A program made the translations under genes and the position numbers. Of a stretch of DNA of 64,000 bases, positions 54,804-63,113 are shown piece by piece. The number at the start of each line of letters is the position of its first letter. Within the stretch, counting starts at the first letter, position 1. The DNA lies in NCBI RefSeq assembly GCF_039532215.1, contig NZ_BAAARN010000004.1, forward strand, positions 98,261 to 162,260, in the 5' to 3' direction. The notes beneath the pieces are model-generated. The model ran no database searches and was not told where the DNA came from. It saw only the letters and a list, made by a program, of their open reading frames with translations. Source of the stretch: Pedococcus aerophilus. GTDB lineage: Bacteria > Actinomycetota > Actinomycetes > Actinomycetales > Dermatophilaceae.

Positions 54804-56159
54804 TCAGGACCAGTACACGCGTCCGGGGTTGAGGATCCCGCGCGGGTCGAACAGCGCCTTGACCGCCCGCTGCCGCTCGATCGACGCCGCGCCGACCTCG
54901 TCGGGCAGCCAGCGCGCCTTGAGCGAGCCCACGCCGTGCTCCCCGGTGATCGTGCCGCCCATGCCGAGCGCCACCTTCACCAGCTCGCCGAACGCCTCCT
55001 CCGCCCGGTGGCGACTGTCGTCGTCGCCGGCGTCGTAGAAGAAGGACGGGTGCAGGTTGCCGTCGCCACCGTGGCCCGACATCGTGATCTCGACCCCGGT
55101 GCGGGCCGAGATCTCGTGGCCGGCCGTGATGAGGTCGGTGAGCTGGCGGACCGGGACGCACACGTCCTCGATGAAGTGGGTGCCCTTGGCGACGAGCGCG
55201 TGGTGCAGGGCCCGTCGACCGGCGAGCAGGGCCTCGCTCTCCTGCGCGTCGTCGGCGACGGCGACCTCGGTCGCGCCCGCCTCCTCGAGCAGCGCGGCAT
55301 ACCGCTGGACGTCCTCCGCGGTGTGTCCGGGACGGTCGGCCTGGACGATGAGCACCGCCGCGCACCCGGTGGGGAAGCCGTAGTCGGCGATGGCCTGGAC
55401 CGCGGCGAGGGTGGGCTCGTCGAGCAGCTCGAGCAGGCTCGGGCGGTGGCGCTCGCGGCGCAGGGCCACGATCGCGTCGCTGGCGGCGGACAGGCTGTCG
55501 AAGGTCGCGAGGGCAGTCAGCGCAGGGTCGGGTGCGGGGACGAGCTTGGTCACCACCTCGGTGACCACCCCGAGCGTGCCCTCCGACCCGACGAACAGAC
55601 CCGTGAGGTCCAGCCCTGCGACACCCTTGGCCGTGCGGTGGCCGGTGCGGATGACCTCACCGCCGGCGAGCACCACCTCGAGCCCGCGCACGTAGTCGGC
55701 GGTGACGCCGTACTTCACGCAGCACAGGCCACCGGCGTTGGTGGCGACGTTGCCCCCGATGCTGCAGAACGCGGACGAGGCCGGGTCGGGCGGGTAGAAC
55801 AGGCCCTCGGCGGCTGCGGCGGCCTTGAGGTCGGCGTTGATGACCCCGGGCTGCACGACCGCGATGCCCTCGACCGCGTCGAGCTCGGTGATCGTCGTGA
55901 GTCCTTCGAGGGACAGCACGATGCCGCCGTCCAGGGCCACCGACCCACCGGCGAGCCCGCTGCGCGCGCCCTGCGGGACCACGGGGGTCCCCGTGGCCTG
56001 CGCGTGGGCCAGCACGTCCACGACGTCCCCGAGGTCACGGGCGCGCACCACCTCGTAGCGGTCCGGCGCGAGCGCGCCGACCGACTCGTCGATGCCGTAC
56101 GTCGCCTTGACGTCGGGGTCGGTGACGGCACGGGATGACAGCGATTCGGGCAAAGTCAC
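54804..56159 (-). CDS. FAD-linked oxidase, GlcD/D-lactate dehydrogenase type
   Basis: 451 residues. The FAD-binding (PCMH) domain has TPVVPQGARSGLAGGSVALD, ASSAFCSIGGNVATNAGGL and GLFVGSEGTLGVVTEV. The C-terminal FAD-oxidase domain has ITMSGHGGDGNLHPSFFYDA and the GEHGVGSLKARWLP segment with a conserved His, ending NPGRVYWS. The family oxidises 2-hydroxy acids (glycolate, D-lactate, 2-hydroxyglutarate); the substrate cannot be chosen. GTG 56159 overlaps the ECF S-component stop by four bases, so it is translationally coupled to the vitamin transporter, which is unusual. An open frame exists upstream but overlaps the S gene. Confidence 0.9.
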   Translation of the reverse strand: MTLPESLSSRAVTDPDVKATYGIDESVGALAPDRYEVVRARDLGDVVDVLAHAQATGTPVVPQGARSGLAGGSVALDGGIVLSLEGLTTITELDAVEGIAVVQPGVINADLKAAAAAEGLFYPPDPASSAFCSIGGNVATNAGGLCCVKYGVTADYVRGLEVVLAGGEVIRTGHRTAKGVAGLDLTGLFVGSEGTLGVVTEVVTKLVPAPDPALTALATFDSLSAASDAIVALRRERHRPSLLELLDEPTLAAVQAIADYGFPTGCAAVLIVQADRPGHTAEDVQRYAALLEEAGATEVAVADDAQESEALLAGRRALHHALVAKGTHFIEDVCVPVRQLTDLITAGHEISARTGVEITMSGHGGDGNLHPSFFYDAGDDDSRHRAEEAFGELVKVALGMGGTITGEHGVGSLKARWLPDEVGAASIERQRAVKALFDPRGILNPGRVYWS

Positions 56160-57001
56160 CCAGACAGGGTATGCCGCGTGGCCGGCTCGGGCGCGGTGGC
56201 AGCCGGTGCGTCGAAGGTGCCCTCGGCGTCGAAGGCGGCCCGGCGGGAGGCCCGACGGAGGGTGCCGAGCACGGCGCGCCCGGTCACGACGATGAGCACG
56301 ACGTTCGTGACGGCCCGGCCCAGGTCCCACCACGCCGAGGTGGCGAGGGAGAAGAGCCCGAAGCGCCGCAGGTTCTCCCAGGCGGGGTCACCCGCGACGA
56401 ACGACAGGTCACCACCCAGGCCGGTGGCGAAGGGCCAGAACGAGAAGTTGAGGGCGAGGCCGTAGAGCAGGCCGGCCACGGCGCCATACGCCGCCAGCAG
56501 GGCCAGCTCCCAGCGTGGGGGCACCCGGGGGAGCAGGCCAGCACCGAGGCCGACCCAGGCGGCACCCACCATCTGGTAGGGCAGCCACGGGCCCACGCCA
56601 CCGGTCACCAGCGCAGAGGCGAACAACGTCGTCGACCCCAGCACGAAGCCGAACCCCGGCCCGAAGACCCGGCCGCCGAGGACGAGCAGGAAGAACACCG
56701 TCTCCAGGCCTGCGGTGCCGGCGCCGAGGGGGCGCAGGGCCGCCCCGACGGCAGACAGGACGCCGAGCATGGCGATGGCCTTGACGTCGAGGCCACCCTC
56801 GCTGATCTCGAACAGCACCACGGCCAGCAGCAGCGGCAGGAGCAGTGCGAAGACGAGGGGGGCGTCGGCGTTCTGGCCCAGGCGCGAGTCGGCGGTGGCG
56901 AACAGCGGCCAGAGGAACGCGAGCAGACCGGCGACCGAGACGAGGACGAGGGCTGCGGTCGAGCGCGGTCGCAGGGCGACGGCGTTGCGCCGGGAGGTCA
57001 T
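56156..57001 (-). CDS. ECF transporter substrate-binding S component, probable cobalamin (CbrT-like)
   Basis: 281 residues with six hydrophobic segments, as in S components (SVAGLLAFLWPLFATAD, VFALLLPLLLAVVLFEISEG, FGPGFGFVLGSTTLFASALV). An Ala/Gly-rich family helix set and GPWLPYQMVGAAWVGLGAGL are visible. It is encoded with fused ECF ATPases and EcfT behind a cobalamin riboswitch, so cobalamin or a precursor is the expected ligand; CbrT-type actinobacterial systems predicted by comparative genomics fit. ATG 57001 overlaps the ATPase gene by four bases. The C-terminal ~45 residues are charged and cytoplasmic. Confidence 0.85.
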   Translation of the reverse strand: MTSRRNAVALRPRSTAALVLVSVAGLLAFLWPLFATADSRLGQNADAPLVFALLLPLLLAVVLFEISEGGLDVKAIAMLGVLSAVGAALRPLGAGTAGLETVFFLLVLGGRVFGPGFGFVLGSTTLFASALVTGGVGPWLPYQMVGAAWVGLGAGLLPRVPPRWELALLAAYGAVAGLLYGLALNFSFWPFATGLGGDLSFVAGDPAWENLRRFGLFSLATSAWWDLGRAVTNVVLIVVTGRAVLGTLRRASRRAAFDAEGTFDAPAATAPEPATRHTLSG

Positions 57002-58731
57002 CGCGGGCCCCCTGCGACGGCGGGCAGGTCACGGACCGCCCGGCGGACGGCGTCGACGGTGAGCAGCCGGGTGGGGGCGAGCACCTTGACGACCTGTGGG
57101 GCGAAGGCGGGGGAGTCGCACAGGACGTCGGCGGCTGGGCCGTCGGCCACGACCCGCCCCTGGGCGAGCACGACGACCCGGTCGGCCACTCCGGCTGCGA
57201 ACTCCACGTCGTGGGTCGCGACGAGCACCGTGCCCCCAGCGGCCGCCAGGTCGCGGAGCAACGTCGTCAGCCCGGCCTTGGCGGGGTAGTCCAGCCCGCG
57301 GGTGGGCTCGTCGAGCAGCAGCGTCGCCGGTGCAGCCGTCAGCTGGATCGCCACGACGAGCGCGAGCCGCTGCCCCTCGGACAGGTCGCGCGGGTGGGTG
57401 CTGCCGTCGATGCCGGGGGCGAGCCGGTCGAGGTGGCCCTGTGCGGTGCCCGGGGCGGCGTGCGCCTCGGTGTCGGCCTGGTGGCACTCGGCGTCCACGG
57501 TCGGGAGGTAGAGCAGGTCGGCGGCGCTCTGCGGCACGAGCCCGATGTGCCGTCGGCGGGACCGCGGGGACTCCGAGGCTGGGTCGACCGTGGTGCCTGC
57601 CGCGGATCGCACGGCGACGTCGCCGCCGTCGCGGGGGGCGGACCCGTGCAGGGCCCACAGCAGGGACGACTTGCCGGAGCCGTTGCGCCCCATGAGCGCC
57701 ACGACCTCGCCCTCCCGCAGCGACAGGTCGACGCCGTCGACGGCGTCCAGGTCCCCGTGCCGCACGGTGACACCGGTGCCGGTGAGGACGACCTCCCCGT
57801 CGACCTCGTACCCGCCGTTCCGCTCATGGCGGCCTTCGCGGGGGTCGTCAGCGGAACTGGGGGTACGAAGTCGGCCGGAGGGGCGGAGCGCGGCGGGGGA
57901 GGAGAGGGTGGCGAGGTCGGTCCGAAGGCCGGTGGCGGCCCGGCGGGCCTCGCGGACGGTGAGCGGCAGCGGCGTCCAGCCGGCCCACCGGCCGAGGTGG
58001 ACGACCGGCGGAGCGAGCACCGAGTGCTCCATGAGCTCGGGCGGGGCGCCGTGCGTGACGGTGCCGTCGTCGGCCACGACCACGAGCCGGTCAGCGAGGC
58101 CGACGATCCGCTCGAGGCGGTGCTCGGACACCAGCACGGTGAGGCCGAGGTCGTGCACGAGGCGCGACAGGGTGGCCAGCACCTCCTCCGCGCCGGTCGG
58201 GTCCAGGGCCGAGGTGGGTTCGTCGAGCACGAGCACCCTCGGGTCGGCGGTGAGCACGGAGCCGATGGCGACCCGCTGCTGCTGGCCGCCGGACAGGTCG
58301 CGCAGGGGAGCGTCGCGCAGGTCGGCGATCCCGAGGAGGTCGAGCACCTCCTCGACGCGGCGACGCATGGCGGAGGGCTGCACGCCGAGCTGCTCCAGCG
58401 TGTACGCGAGCTCCTCCTCGACGGTGTCGGTGACGAACCCGGCGAGCGGGTCCTGGCTCACCACGCCCACGACGGCTGCGAGGTCACGGGGCCGGTGGGT
58501 GCGGGTGTCGAGCCCCGCGACCGTGACCCGTCCGGAGAGGTGGCCCCCGGTGAAGTGGGGGACGGTGCCGTTGACGGTGCCGAGCAGGGTCGACTTGCCC
58601 GCGCCGGTGCGACCGACGACGACGGCGAGCTCGCCCTCCTCGACCACGACGCAGGCGTCACGCAGGGCGGGACGCTCGCGGTCGGCATACGTGACGCTCA
58701 CGTGGTCGAGGACCACGACGGGGGCGCTCAT
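56998..58731 (-). CDS. ECF transporter A component, two fused ATP-binding domains
   Basis: 577 residues. Domain 1: Walker A VVGRTGAGKST, Q-loop, signature LSGGQQQR, Walker B VLVLDEPTSALD, H-loop SEHR. Domain 2: Walker A MGRNGSGKSS, signature LSEGQRLA (modified), Walker B LLLDEPTRGLD, H-loop THD. A ~70-residue charged linker joins them. It powers the EcfT-S complex; one chain replaces the EcfA/EcfA' pair. ATG 58731 overlaps the EcfT stop by four bases. The altered signature in domain 2 is typical of asymmetric ECF ATPases. Confidence 0.93.
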   Translation of the reverse strand: MSAPVVVLDHVSVTYADRERPALRDACVVVEEGELAVVVGRTGAGKSTLLGTVNGTVPHFTGGHLSGRVTVAGLDTRTHRPRDLAAVVGVVSQDPLAGFVTDTVEEELAYTLEQLGVQPSAMRRRVEEVLDLLGIADLRDAPLRDLSGGQQQRVAIGSVLTADPRVLVLDEPTSALDPTGAEEVLATLSRLVHDLGLTVLVSEHRLERIVGLADRLVVVADDGTVTHGAPPELMEHSVLAPPVVHLGRWAGWTPLPLTVREARRAATGLRTDLATLSSPAALRPSGRLRTPSSADDPREGRHERNGGYEVDGEVVLTGTGVTVRHGDLDAVDGVDLSLREGEVVALMGRNGSGKSSLLWALHGSAPRDGGDVAVRSAAGTTVDPASESPRSRRRHIGLVPQSAADLLYLPTVDAECHQADTEAHAAPGTAQGHLDRLAPGIDGSTHPRDLSEGQRLALVVAIQLTAAPATLLLDEPTRGLDYPAKAGLTTLLRDLAAAGGTVLVATHDVEFAAGVADRVVVLAQGRVVADGPAADVLCDSPAFAPQVVKVLAPTRLLTVDAVRRAVRDLPAVAGGPR

Positions 58732-59822
58732 CGGCGACTTCCGCGTCGGGGCGGCTCGGGGGCCGCTACGGCCGGCAGGGCGGCGAGCAGCAGACCCACC
58801 ACGGCGAGCAGGGGCAGGGCCGGGGGCGCGAGGGGCTCCAGCGGCAGGACGAAGGCGGTGGGCTCGAGCCGGGCTGCGACGACGACCAGGACCGCTGCTG
58901 CGACCCCGGAACCGGCGACGAGCCACTCGGGGAGGGTCCACGGGTCGGGGCGGTACGAGGTCCGCTCCACGGCCGCTCCACCGACCTTCAGCCCGGCGAC
59001 GCACAGCAGCAGGCCGACCGCGAGCATCGGGAGACCCACGACCGCGGGAGCGGTGGCGTCGAGCACGCCGTAGGTGCCGACCGCGGCACCGAGCAGGCCG
59101 GTCAGGGTCAGGGCGCCGGTCAGGTGACGGGTGCGGGCGGACTGGACAGGGCGTCGGCCGTACCCGCGCGAGTCCATCGCCGACGCCAGCAGCAGCGATC
59201 GGTCGAGGGTGTCCTGGAGCACCGGCAGCGCGACCCGGCCCACGGACCGCAGGCCGGAGCCGCCCTCGCCGCGCAGGACCCGCGCGCGGCGGACCCGCTG
59301 GACGCTCTCGGCCAGCTGCGGCGCCACGGTGACGGAGATGACGACCGCCGTCCCGATCTCGTGCAGGGCGCTGGGGAGCGCGCGCAGCAGCCGCTTGGGG
59401 TTGGCAAGGGCGTTGGCGGCACCGATGCACGCGATGAGCGAGGCGAGCCGCAGGCCCTCGACGGCTGCCGCCAGCACCCCCTCGAGGTAGACCGGGCCCA
59501 GGATCGTGATGCCCGGCAGGTCGATGCTCGGCAGCGAGTAGAGCCGGGTCGTCCCGAACTTGAACCCCACCAGCAGGTGGAGCGCCACGCGCAGGACGAC
59601 GATCGAGGCGCCGAGGACGAGGTAGAGCCGGAAGGCGCGCGCCCACGGCGAGCTGCCCCTGCGCGCGGAGACGACCAGCGCCGCGATGCTCACGGCGAGC
59701 AGCAGGAGCAGCGGGTTCGTGGTCCGTGAGCACGCCACGGCCAGCCCGATCGCCCACACCCACCAAGCCACCGGGTGCAGGTGGCGGGGGAGGGGGCTAC
59801 GGACCGGTCGTGGCGCGGACAT
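58728..59822 (-). CDS. ECF transporter transmembrane T component (EcfT)
   Basis: 364 residues, six to eight membrane helices. The family coupling-helix motifs are present: ANPKRLLRALPSALHEIG and LASAMDSRGYGRR (Ala-Arg-Gly signature) near residue 220. It is longer than most EcfT (about 260) due to extra C-terminal helices (AGSGVAAAVLVVVAARLE, PALPLLAVVGLLLAALPAV). ATG 59822 lies three bases after the upstream surface-protein gene stop. Confidence 0.92.
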   Translation of the reverse strand: MSAPRPVRSPLPRHLHPVAWWVWAIGLAVACSRTTNPLLLLLAVSIAALVVSARRGSSPWARAFRLYLVLGASIVVLRVALHLLVGFKFGTTRLYSLPSIDLPGITILGPVYLEGVLAAAVEGLRLASLIACIGAANALANPKRLLRALPSALHEIGTAVVISVTVAPQLAESVQRVRRARVLRGEGGSGLRSVGRVALPVLQDTLDRSLLLASAMDSRGYGRRPVQSARTRHLTGALTLTGLLGAAVGTYGVLDATAPAVVGLPMLAVGLLLCVAGLKVGGAAVERTSYRPDPWTLPEWLVAGSGVAAAVLVVVAARLEPTAFVLPLEPLAPPALPLLAVVGLLLAALPAVAAPEPPRRGSRR

Positions 59823-59825
59823 GGC

Positions 59826-60800
59826 TCAGCCGTGCGTGCGGCGGCGGTGGGTGAGGTATGCCGCCGAGGCACCGACGACACCGATGAGCCCGATCCCTGC
59901 GGCGAGGGTGGTGGGCGAACCGGAGTCCGGCGTCGTCGCGGCCTGCGCGGCGGTGTCGGGTGCCGACTGCTCGGTGCCACCCGTGGTCGCCGTGCCGGAC
60001 GTCGCGGTGGAAGCGGTGCTGTCGGGCGCCGTCGCGGTCCCGGTGCTGCGCGGGGTCGACGGAGCCGGCTTGCCCGCAGCCTTGGTGGTGGCGGGGGATC
60101 CGGACGTCGTCGCGCCCGACGACGGCTTCGCGGTGGTGCCGGACCCGGAGGACGGTGCCGTGGCGTTCGCCGAGGTGCCCGCCGAGGTGCTGCGGGGGGT
60201 GCTCGTCGCGCGGGGCTTCGTGGAGGAGGTCGCGCGCGGAGTGCTCGATGCGCTCGGCCTGGTGCTCGGCTTCGGGGTGGAGGATGAGCTCGGCTTCGGT
60301 GCGCTGGCTGCGGCCGGCGGAGCGGTGTCGGGCTTGCCGCCCGAACCGAACGCGAACCCGATGACCGTGCCCGGCGCCGGGTTGTAGCTCGCGACCCCCG
60401 ACTGGCTGTAGGTCCAGGAGCCGCCACGGGGTGCGTGGAAGAACGCCCAGTAGGCGCTCGCCGGCGGCATCTGGATGCACGGGTCGCTTGCCGGCGTGCC
60501 GTTGATCCGGCAGACGACGGTGCCCGGGTAGCGCTGCGGCGACACGACCGTGGCGACGGCCTTGAGCGCGCTCATGGCCGACGACGGGTCGCCCGCCGCG
60601 CACGACGTGGTGGAGGACGACCCGTAGTCGATGACGACGGTGACCCCGGTGGTGCCGGAGCAGGCCGCCGCCTGGGCGGCCCCACCCGGGAGGGCGAGGC
60701 CGCCGGCGGCGACGAGGGCTGCGGCAGCCACGAGCCGACCGAGGTGGCGGGTGGCGTGACGCGCAGGGCTGCGGGTGACGTGGCTGGCGACGTGGCGCAT
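59826..60800 (-). CDS. Secreted DUF4430/transcobalamin-beta-domain-like protein with mucin-like stalk
   Basis: 324 residues. Signal peptide (about 1-45, ending GGAAQAA), then a ~110-residue beta domain with the pattern of the intrinsic factor/transcobalamin C-terminal (DUF4430) domain: VTVVIDYGSSST, DPCIQMPPASAYWAFFHAPR and GSWTYSQSGVASYNPAPGTV. A ~140-residue Ser/Thr/Pro-rich stalk and a C-terminal membrane helix (LAAGIGLIGVVGASAAYLTH) with Arg tail follow. Four Cys residues (including SCAAGD, TVVCRING) may form disulfides. ATG 60800 overlaps the upstream stop (TGATG). It likely forms the second half of a B12-binding surface protein with the upstream product. Confidence 0.85.
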   Translation of the reverse strand: MRHVASHVTRSPARHATRHLGRLVAAAALVAAGGLALPGGAAQAAACSGTTGVTVVIDYGSSSTTSCAAGDPSSAMSALKAVATVVSPQRYPGTVVCRINGTPASDPCIQMPPASAYWAFFHAPRGGSWTYSQSGVASYNPAPGTVIGFAFGSGGKPDTAPPAAASAPKPSSSSTPKPSTRPSASSTPRATSSTKPRATSTPRSTSAGTSANATAPSSGSGTTAKPSSGATTSGSPATTKAAGKPAPSTPRSTGTATAPDSTASTATSGTATTGGTEQSAPDTAAQAATTPDSGSPTTLAAGIGLIGVVGASAAYLTHRRRTHG

Positions 60801-62518
60801 CAGGCGTGGACGCCCTTGCGACGAGCCAGGACCAGCGCGGCGGCGCCGGCGAGGAGCAGCAGGAGCCCGGTGATGACGAAGGCGCTGACGTCCGCACCGG
60901 TGAAGGCCAGCGAACCCGGGGTGGACGACGCGGGGTCGTCCGAGCCGTTCGCCCCGTCGGACCCGGCGCCCGTGCCTCCGGACCCGGCGGTCGCGGAACC
61001 GGTGTCCAGCGGACCCGAGGTCGTCGAGGAGGACGACATCGAGGTGGCCGTCGAGGTGGTCGACGTCGTGCTGGTGGGGCTCGTGGTCGTCGAGGTCGTC
61101 GGCGCCGCGCAGGTCAGGTCGGGCGCCGTGGCGTCCGCACCGGTGCCGGACACGGCATACAGCGGGGTGCCGGCGAGGGCGAGCAGCGCCTGGCTGGTCG
61201 CGCGGCGGTCCTGGTCCTGGACCGTCGCCCCCTTGACCGCGGCCGCGGTGAACGCGGTGGCGTCGTAGGCGATTCCACCGCGGAAGGCGGTGGGGTAGGT
61301 GCAGCCGTACTGGAGGGCGCGCAGGTAGCCCTGGGCGGCGCGGGCCTGGGCCGAACGGCCACCGGCGAGGAACGCCTGGCCGGCGAGGCCGGTCGAGTTG
61401 GCGTTGTGGGCCGCGGTCGGACCGGCGCCACCGACGCCGCCGTCGGCGCCCTGGATGCCGGCGAGGTAGTCCAGGCCCTGCCCGGCGTCGGAGTCACCGG
61501 CACCACCCGCGGCCAGGAGCGCCTGGACCGCGAAGGCGGTGACGTCGGGGTCGCTGGTGCAGGGGCTCGCGTCGAAGCTCAGGCTGAAGCCGCCGTCGGT
61601 GCACTGGTTGTCGCGGATGATCTCGACCGCGGCCGGGGAGACCGTCTCGCCGGCGCGGCGCAGGGCCATCACGGCGAGCGACTGCCCGATGAGGTTGGAG
61701 TAGTCGGTGTAGGCGGTCTTGTCGCTGAAGCGCCCGTTCGGCTGCTCCAGCCCCTCCAGGGAGGAGACGAGGTCGACCCCGCCGAAGGCGGTCGGGTCGA
61801 CGCCCTGGGCGACGGCGACGAGGAGCGTCTTCGCGGCGGCGCCGGCGTAGAACTCGGTGTCACCGAAGGCGAAGCCGATGTACTGCCCGACGTTGTCGGC
61901 GACGTACTTCGTCGCAGCAGCGGCCTCGGTCTGCCCGGCGCCGGCGGCGTCGAGCGCGAGGACCGCGTCGAGGGTGACGCCGTAGTCGGGGTAGTCGACA
62001 CCGTCGAAGCTCACCGAGAGGTGGTGGCCGCCCGCCGCGAGCTCACGCTCGAGGAAGCCGGCGCCGACGAGGGCTGGGTCCGTCGAGGTGGCGGGCAGGG
62101 CCGACGGGGCCGCGAGGCCGTACCGCGCGGCGTCGCCCCCGGCGACGAGCCCACCGGTGCTGGTCGTGGTCGCGGGGCTCGGTGCAGTGGCGGTCGAGCC
62201 GGTCGTGCCGGTCGACGGCGCGGTGGTCGACGGGCTCGTGGTCGAGGGGGCCGTGGACGACGGGCTCGTCGTCGAGGGGGTCGTGGCCGGTGCGGTGGTA
62301 GTCGCCCCCGTCGTCGCTGACGACGACGTGGTGGCCGACGGGGCGGAGCTGGTGGCCGAACCGGTCGACGGGCTGGTGGTCGACGCGCTGGTCGTCGTAC
62401 CGGCCGGACCGGTGGGGGTGGTGGTGCTCGCGGACGCAAGACCCGGCGTCACGAGCGTGGCGGCAACCGCCAGGGCGAGCGCGGCAGCCGGACGGGCGCT
62501 GCGGATGGAGTGGTACAT
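60800..62518 (-). CDS. Wall-anchored alpha/alpha-barrel protein, intrinsic-factor N-domain-like
   Basis: 572 residues. Signal peptide (about 1-31), a ~110-residue Ser/Thr-rich stretch, then an alpha-6/alpha-6 barrel of the prenyltransferase/squalene-oxidase-repeat type (IRDNQCTDGGFSL, DVTAFAVQALLAAGGAG, GIAYDATAFTAAAV, RRATSQALLALAG), the fold of transcobalamin and intrinsic factor N-domains. A Thr/Ser stalk and a class E-type sorting signal (SLAFTG, hydrophobic helix, ARRKG) end it, so sortase anchoring is inferred. ATG 62518 has AGAGG at six bases; the longer open frame would run through the terminator of the riboswitch. It is the first gene of the operon. Confidence 0.87.
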   Translation of the reverse strand: MYHSIRSARPAAALALAVAATLVTPGLASASTTTPTGPAGTTTSASTTSPSTGSATSSAPSATTSSSATTGATTTAPATTPSTTSPSSTAPSTTSPSTTAPSTGTTGSTATAPSPATTTSTGGLVAGGDAARYGLAAPSALPATSTDPALVGAGFLERELAAGGHHLSVSFDGVDYPDYGVTLDAVLALDAAGAGQTEAAAATKYVADNVGQYIGFAFGDTEFYAGAAAKTLLVAVAQGVDPTAFGGVDLVSSLEGLEQPNGRFSDKTAYTDYSNLIGQSLAVMALRRAGETVSPAAVEIIRDNQCTDGGFSLSFDASPCTSDPDVTAFAVQALLAAGGAGDSDAGQGLDYLAGIQGADGGVGGAGPTAAHNANSTGLAGQAFLAGGRSAQARAAQGYLRALQYGCTYPTAFRGGIAYDATAFTAAAVKGATVQDQDRRATSQALLALAGTPLYAVSGTGADATAPDLTCAAPTTSTTTSPTSTTSTTSTATSMSSSSTTSGPLDTGSATAGSGGTGAGSDGANGSDDPASSTPGSLAFTGADVSAFVITGLLLLLAGAAALVLARRKGVHA

Positions 62519-62569
62519 GGTGCCTCTCAGTGCGAGCGGTGTCGCGACGGTGGCACCGGTGCACCCGCA

Positions 62570-62616
62570 GGAAAAGACAGAACCCCCGCTCGTCGCTCTC
62601 ACGACAAACAGGGGGT
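62570..62616 (-). terminator. Riboswitch-controlled intrinsic terminator
   Basis: On the minus strand ACCCCC (62616 to 62611) pairs with GGGGGT (62587 to 62582) around an internal TCGT/ACGA stem, and is followed by a T-rich tail (TCTGTCTTTTC, 62580 to 62570). The competing antiterminator pairs GGGGTGG (62651 to 62645) with CCACCCC (62618 to 62612). The two structures share 62612-62616, so they exclude each other. Confidence 0.85.
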
Positions 62617-62644
62617 GGCCTCGGACCTGGTGGGTGTCCGGGCT

Positions 62645-62806
62645 CCACCCCGCGTACCTCGACGGATTTGGAGCCGCTTCGCGTTCCAGGCATTCCGGCT
62701 CGCCACCCTCGCGGGCGGCCTACGGTTGCGGGTCAGCGCCGGACTTGGACCGGCTTCCCCTGTGGCGCGTCGTGGTGTCACCCGAGGGCGACGGCCCGAC
62801 TCTACA
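62645..62806 (-). promoter_or_regulatory. Cobalamin (B12) riboswitch aptamer
   Basis: Minus-strand sequence has the core of the family: GGGGAAGCCGGTCCAAGTCC from 62760 downwards, then GCTGACCCGCAAC (62737 to 62725), and the B12 box GAGCCGGAATGCC (62701 to 62689). It lies upstream of the B12 uptake operon and is followed by an antiterminator/terminator pair, so bound cobalamin should stop transcription before the surface-protein gene. The aptamer borders (P1, P2) are approximate. Confidence 0.9.
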
Positions 62807-62858
62807 CCCGCGCCGCGGCGGCGCCGGAAACCCGGACGAGCCCCTCGTCCCACCCCGC

Positions 62859-62864
62859 TAGACT
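62859..62864 (+). promoter_or_regulatory. Candidate -10 element of ileS
   Basis: TAGACT lies about seven bases before the start of the T-box stem I, at the right distance for a transcript beginning near 62871. No convincing -35 is visible in this GC-rich stretch. Confidence 0.45.
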
Positions 62865-62870
62865 GGTCCC

Positions 62871-63104
62871 ACAGGCATCGACCCGGCCATCACCGGCGAG
62901 CCTCCGGAAGAACAGGACCACCCGCCCCGGCGGACGGTCCCCACTAGACCCGGACGGGTGGGCCCGTCATCGCCTGGCACAAGAGCGGTCGTATGCCGCG
63001 TGGTCACCCACGCGTCGTGCGGCAAGCGAGGTGGTACCGCGGTGCGGCCGGGACGTCCCGGCGACATCGTCCTCGTGCGACACGCACGAACGATGACGAA
63101 GGAC
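62871..63104 (+). promoter_or_regulatory. T-box riboswitch of ileS, short-stem-I translational type
   Basis: Stem I spans about 62873-62903 with the specifier codon ATC (62889-62891, isoleucine) in its loop (CCGGCCATCACCGGCGAGCC). The T-box core GAGGTGGTACCGCGG is at 63028-63042. Downstream, GTCCT (63069-63073) can pair with the ribosome site AGGAC (63100-63104), and TCGTGC/GCACGA (63073-63078 with 63084-63089) forms the inner stem, giving a sequestering hairpin. This matches the actinobacterial ileS design in which uncharged tRNA-Ile opens the ribosome site. Confidence 0.92.
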
Positions 63105-63113
63105 CTCGCCACC

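Noticed and set aside
62519-62602. Longer start of the alpha/alpha-barrel surface protein
   Set aside because: It would lie across the riboswitch terminator; ATG 62518 has a ribosome site and begins a proper signal peptide.
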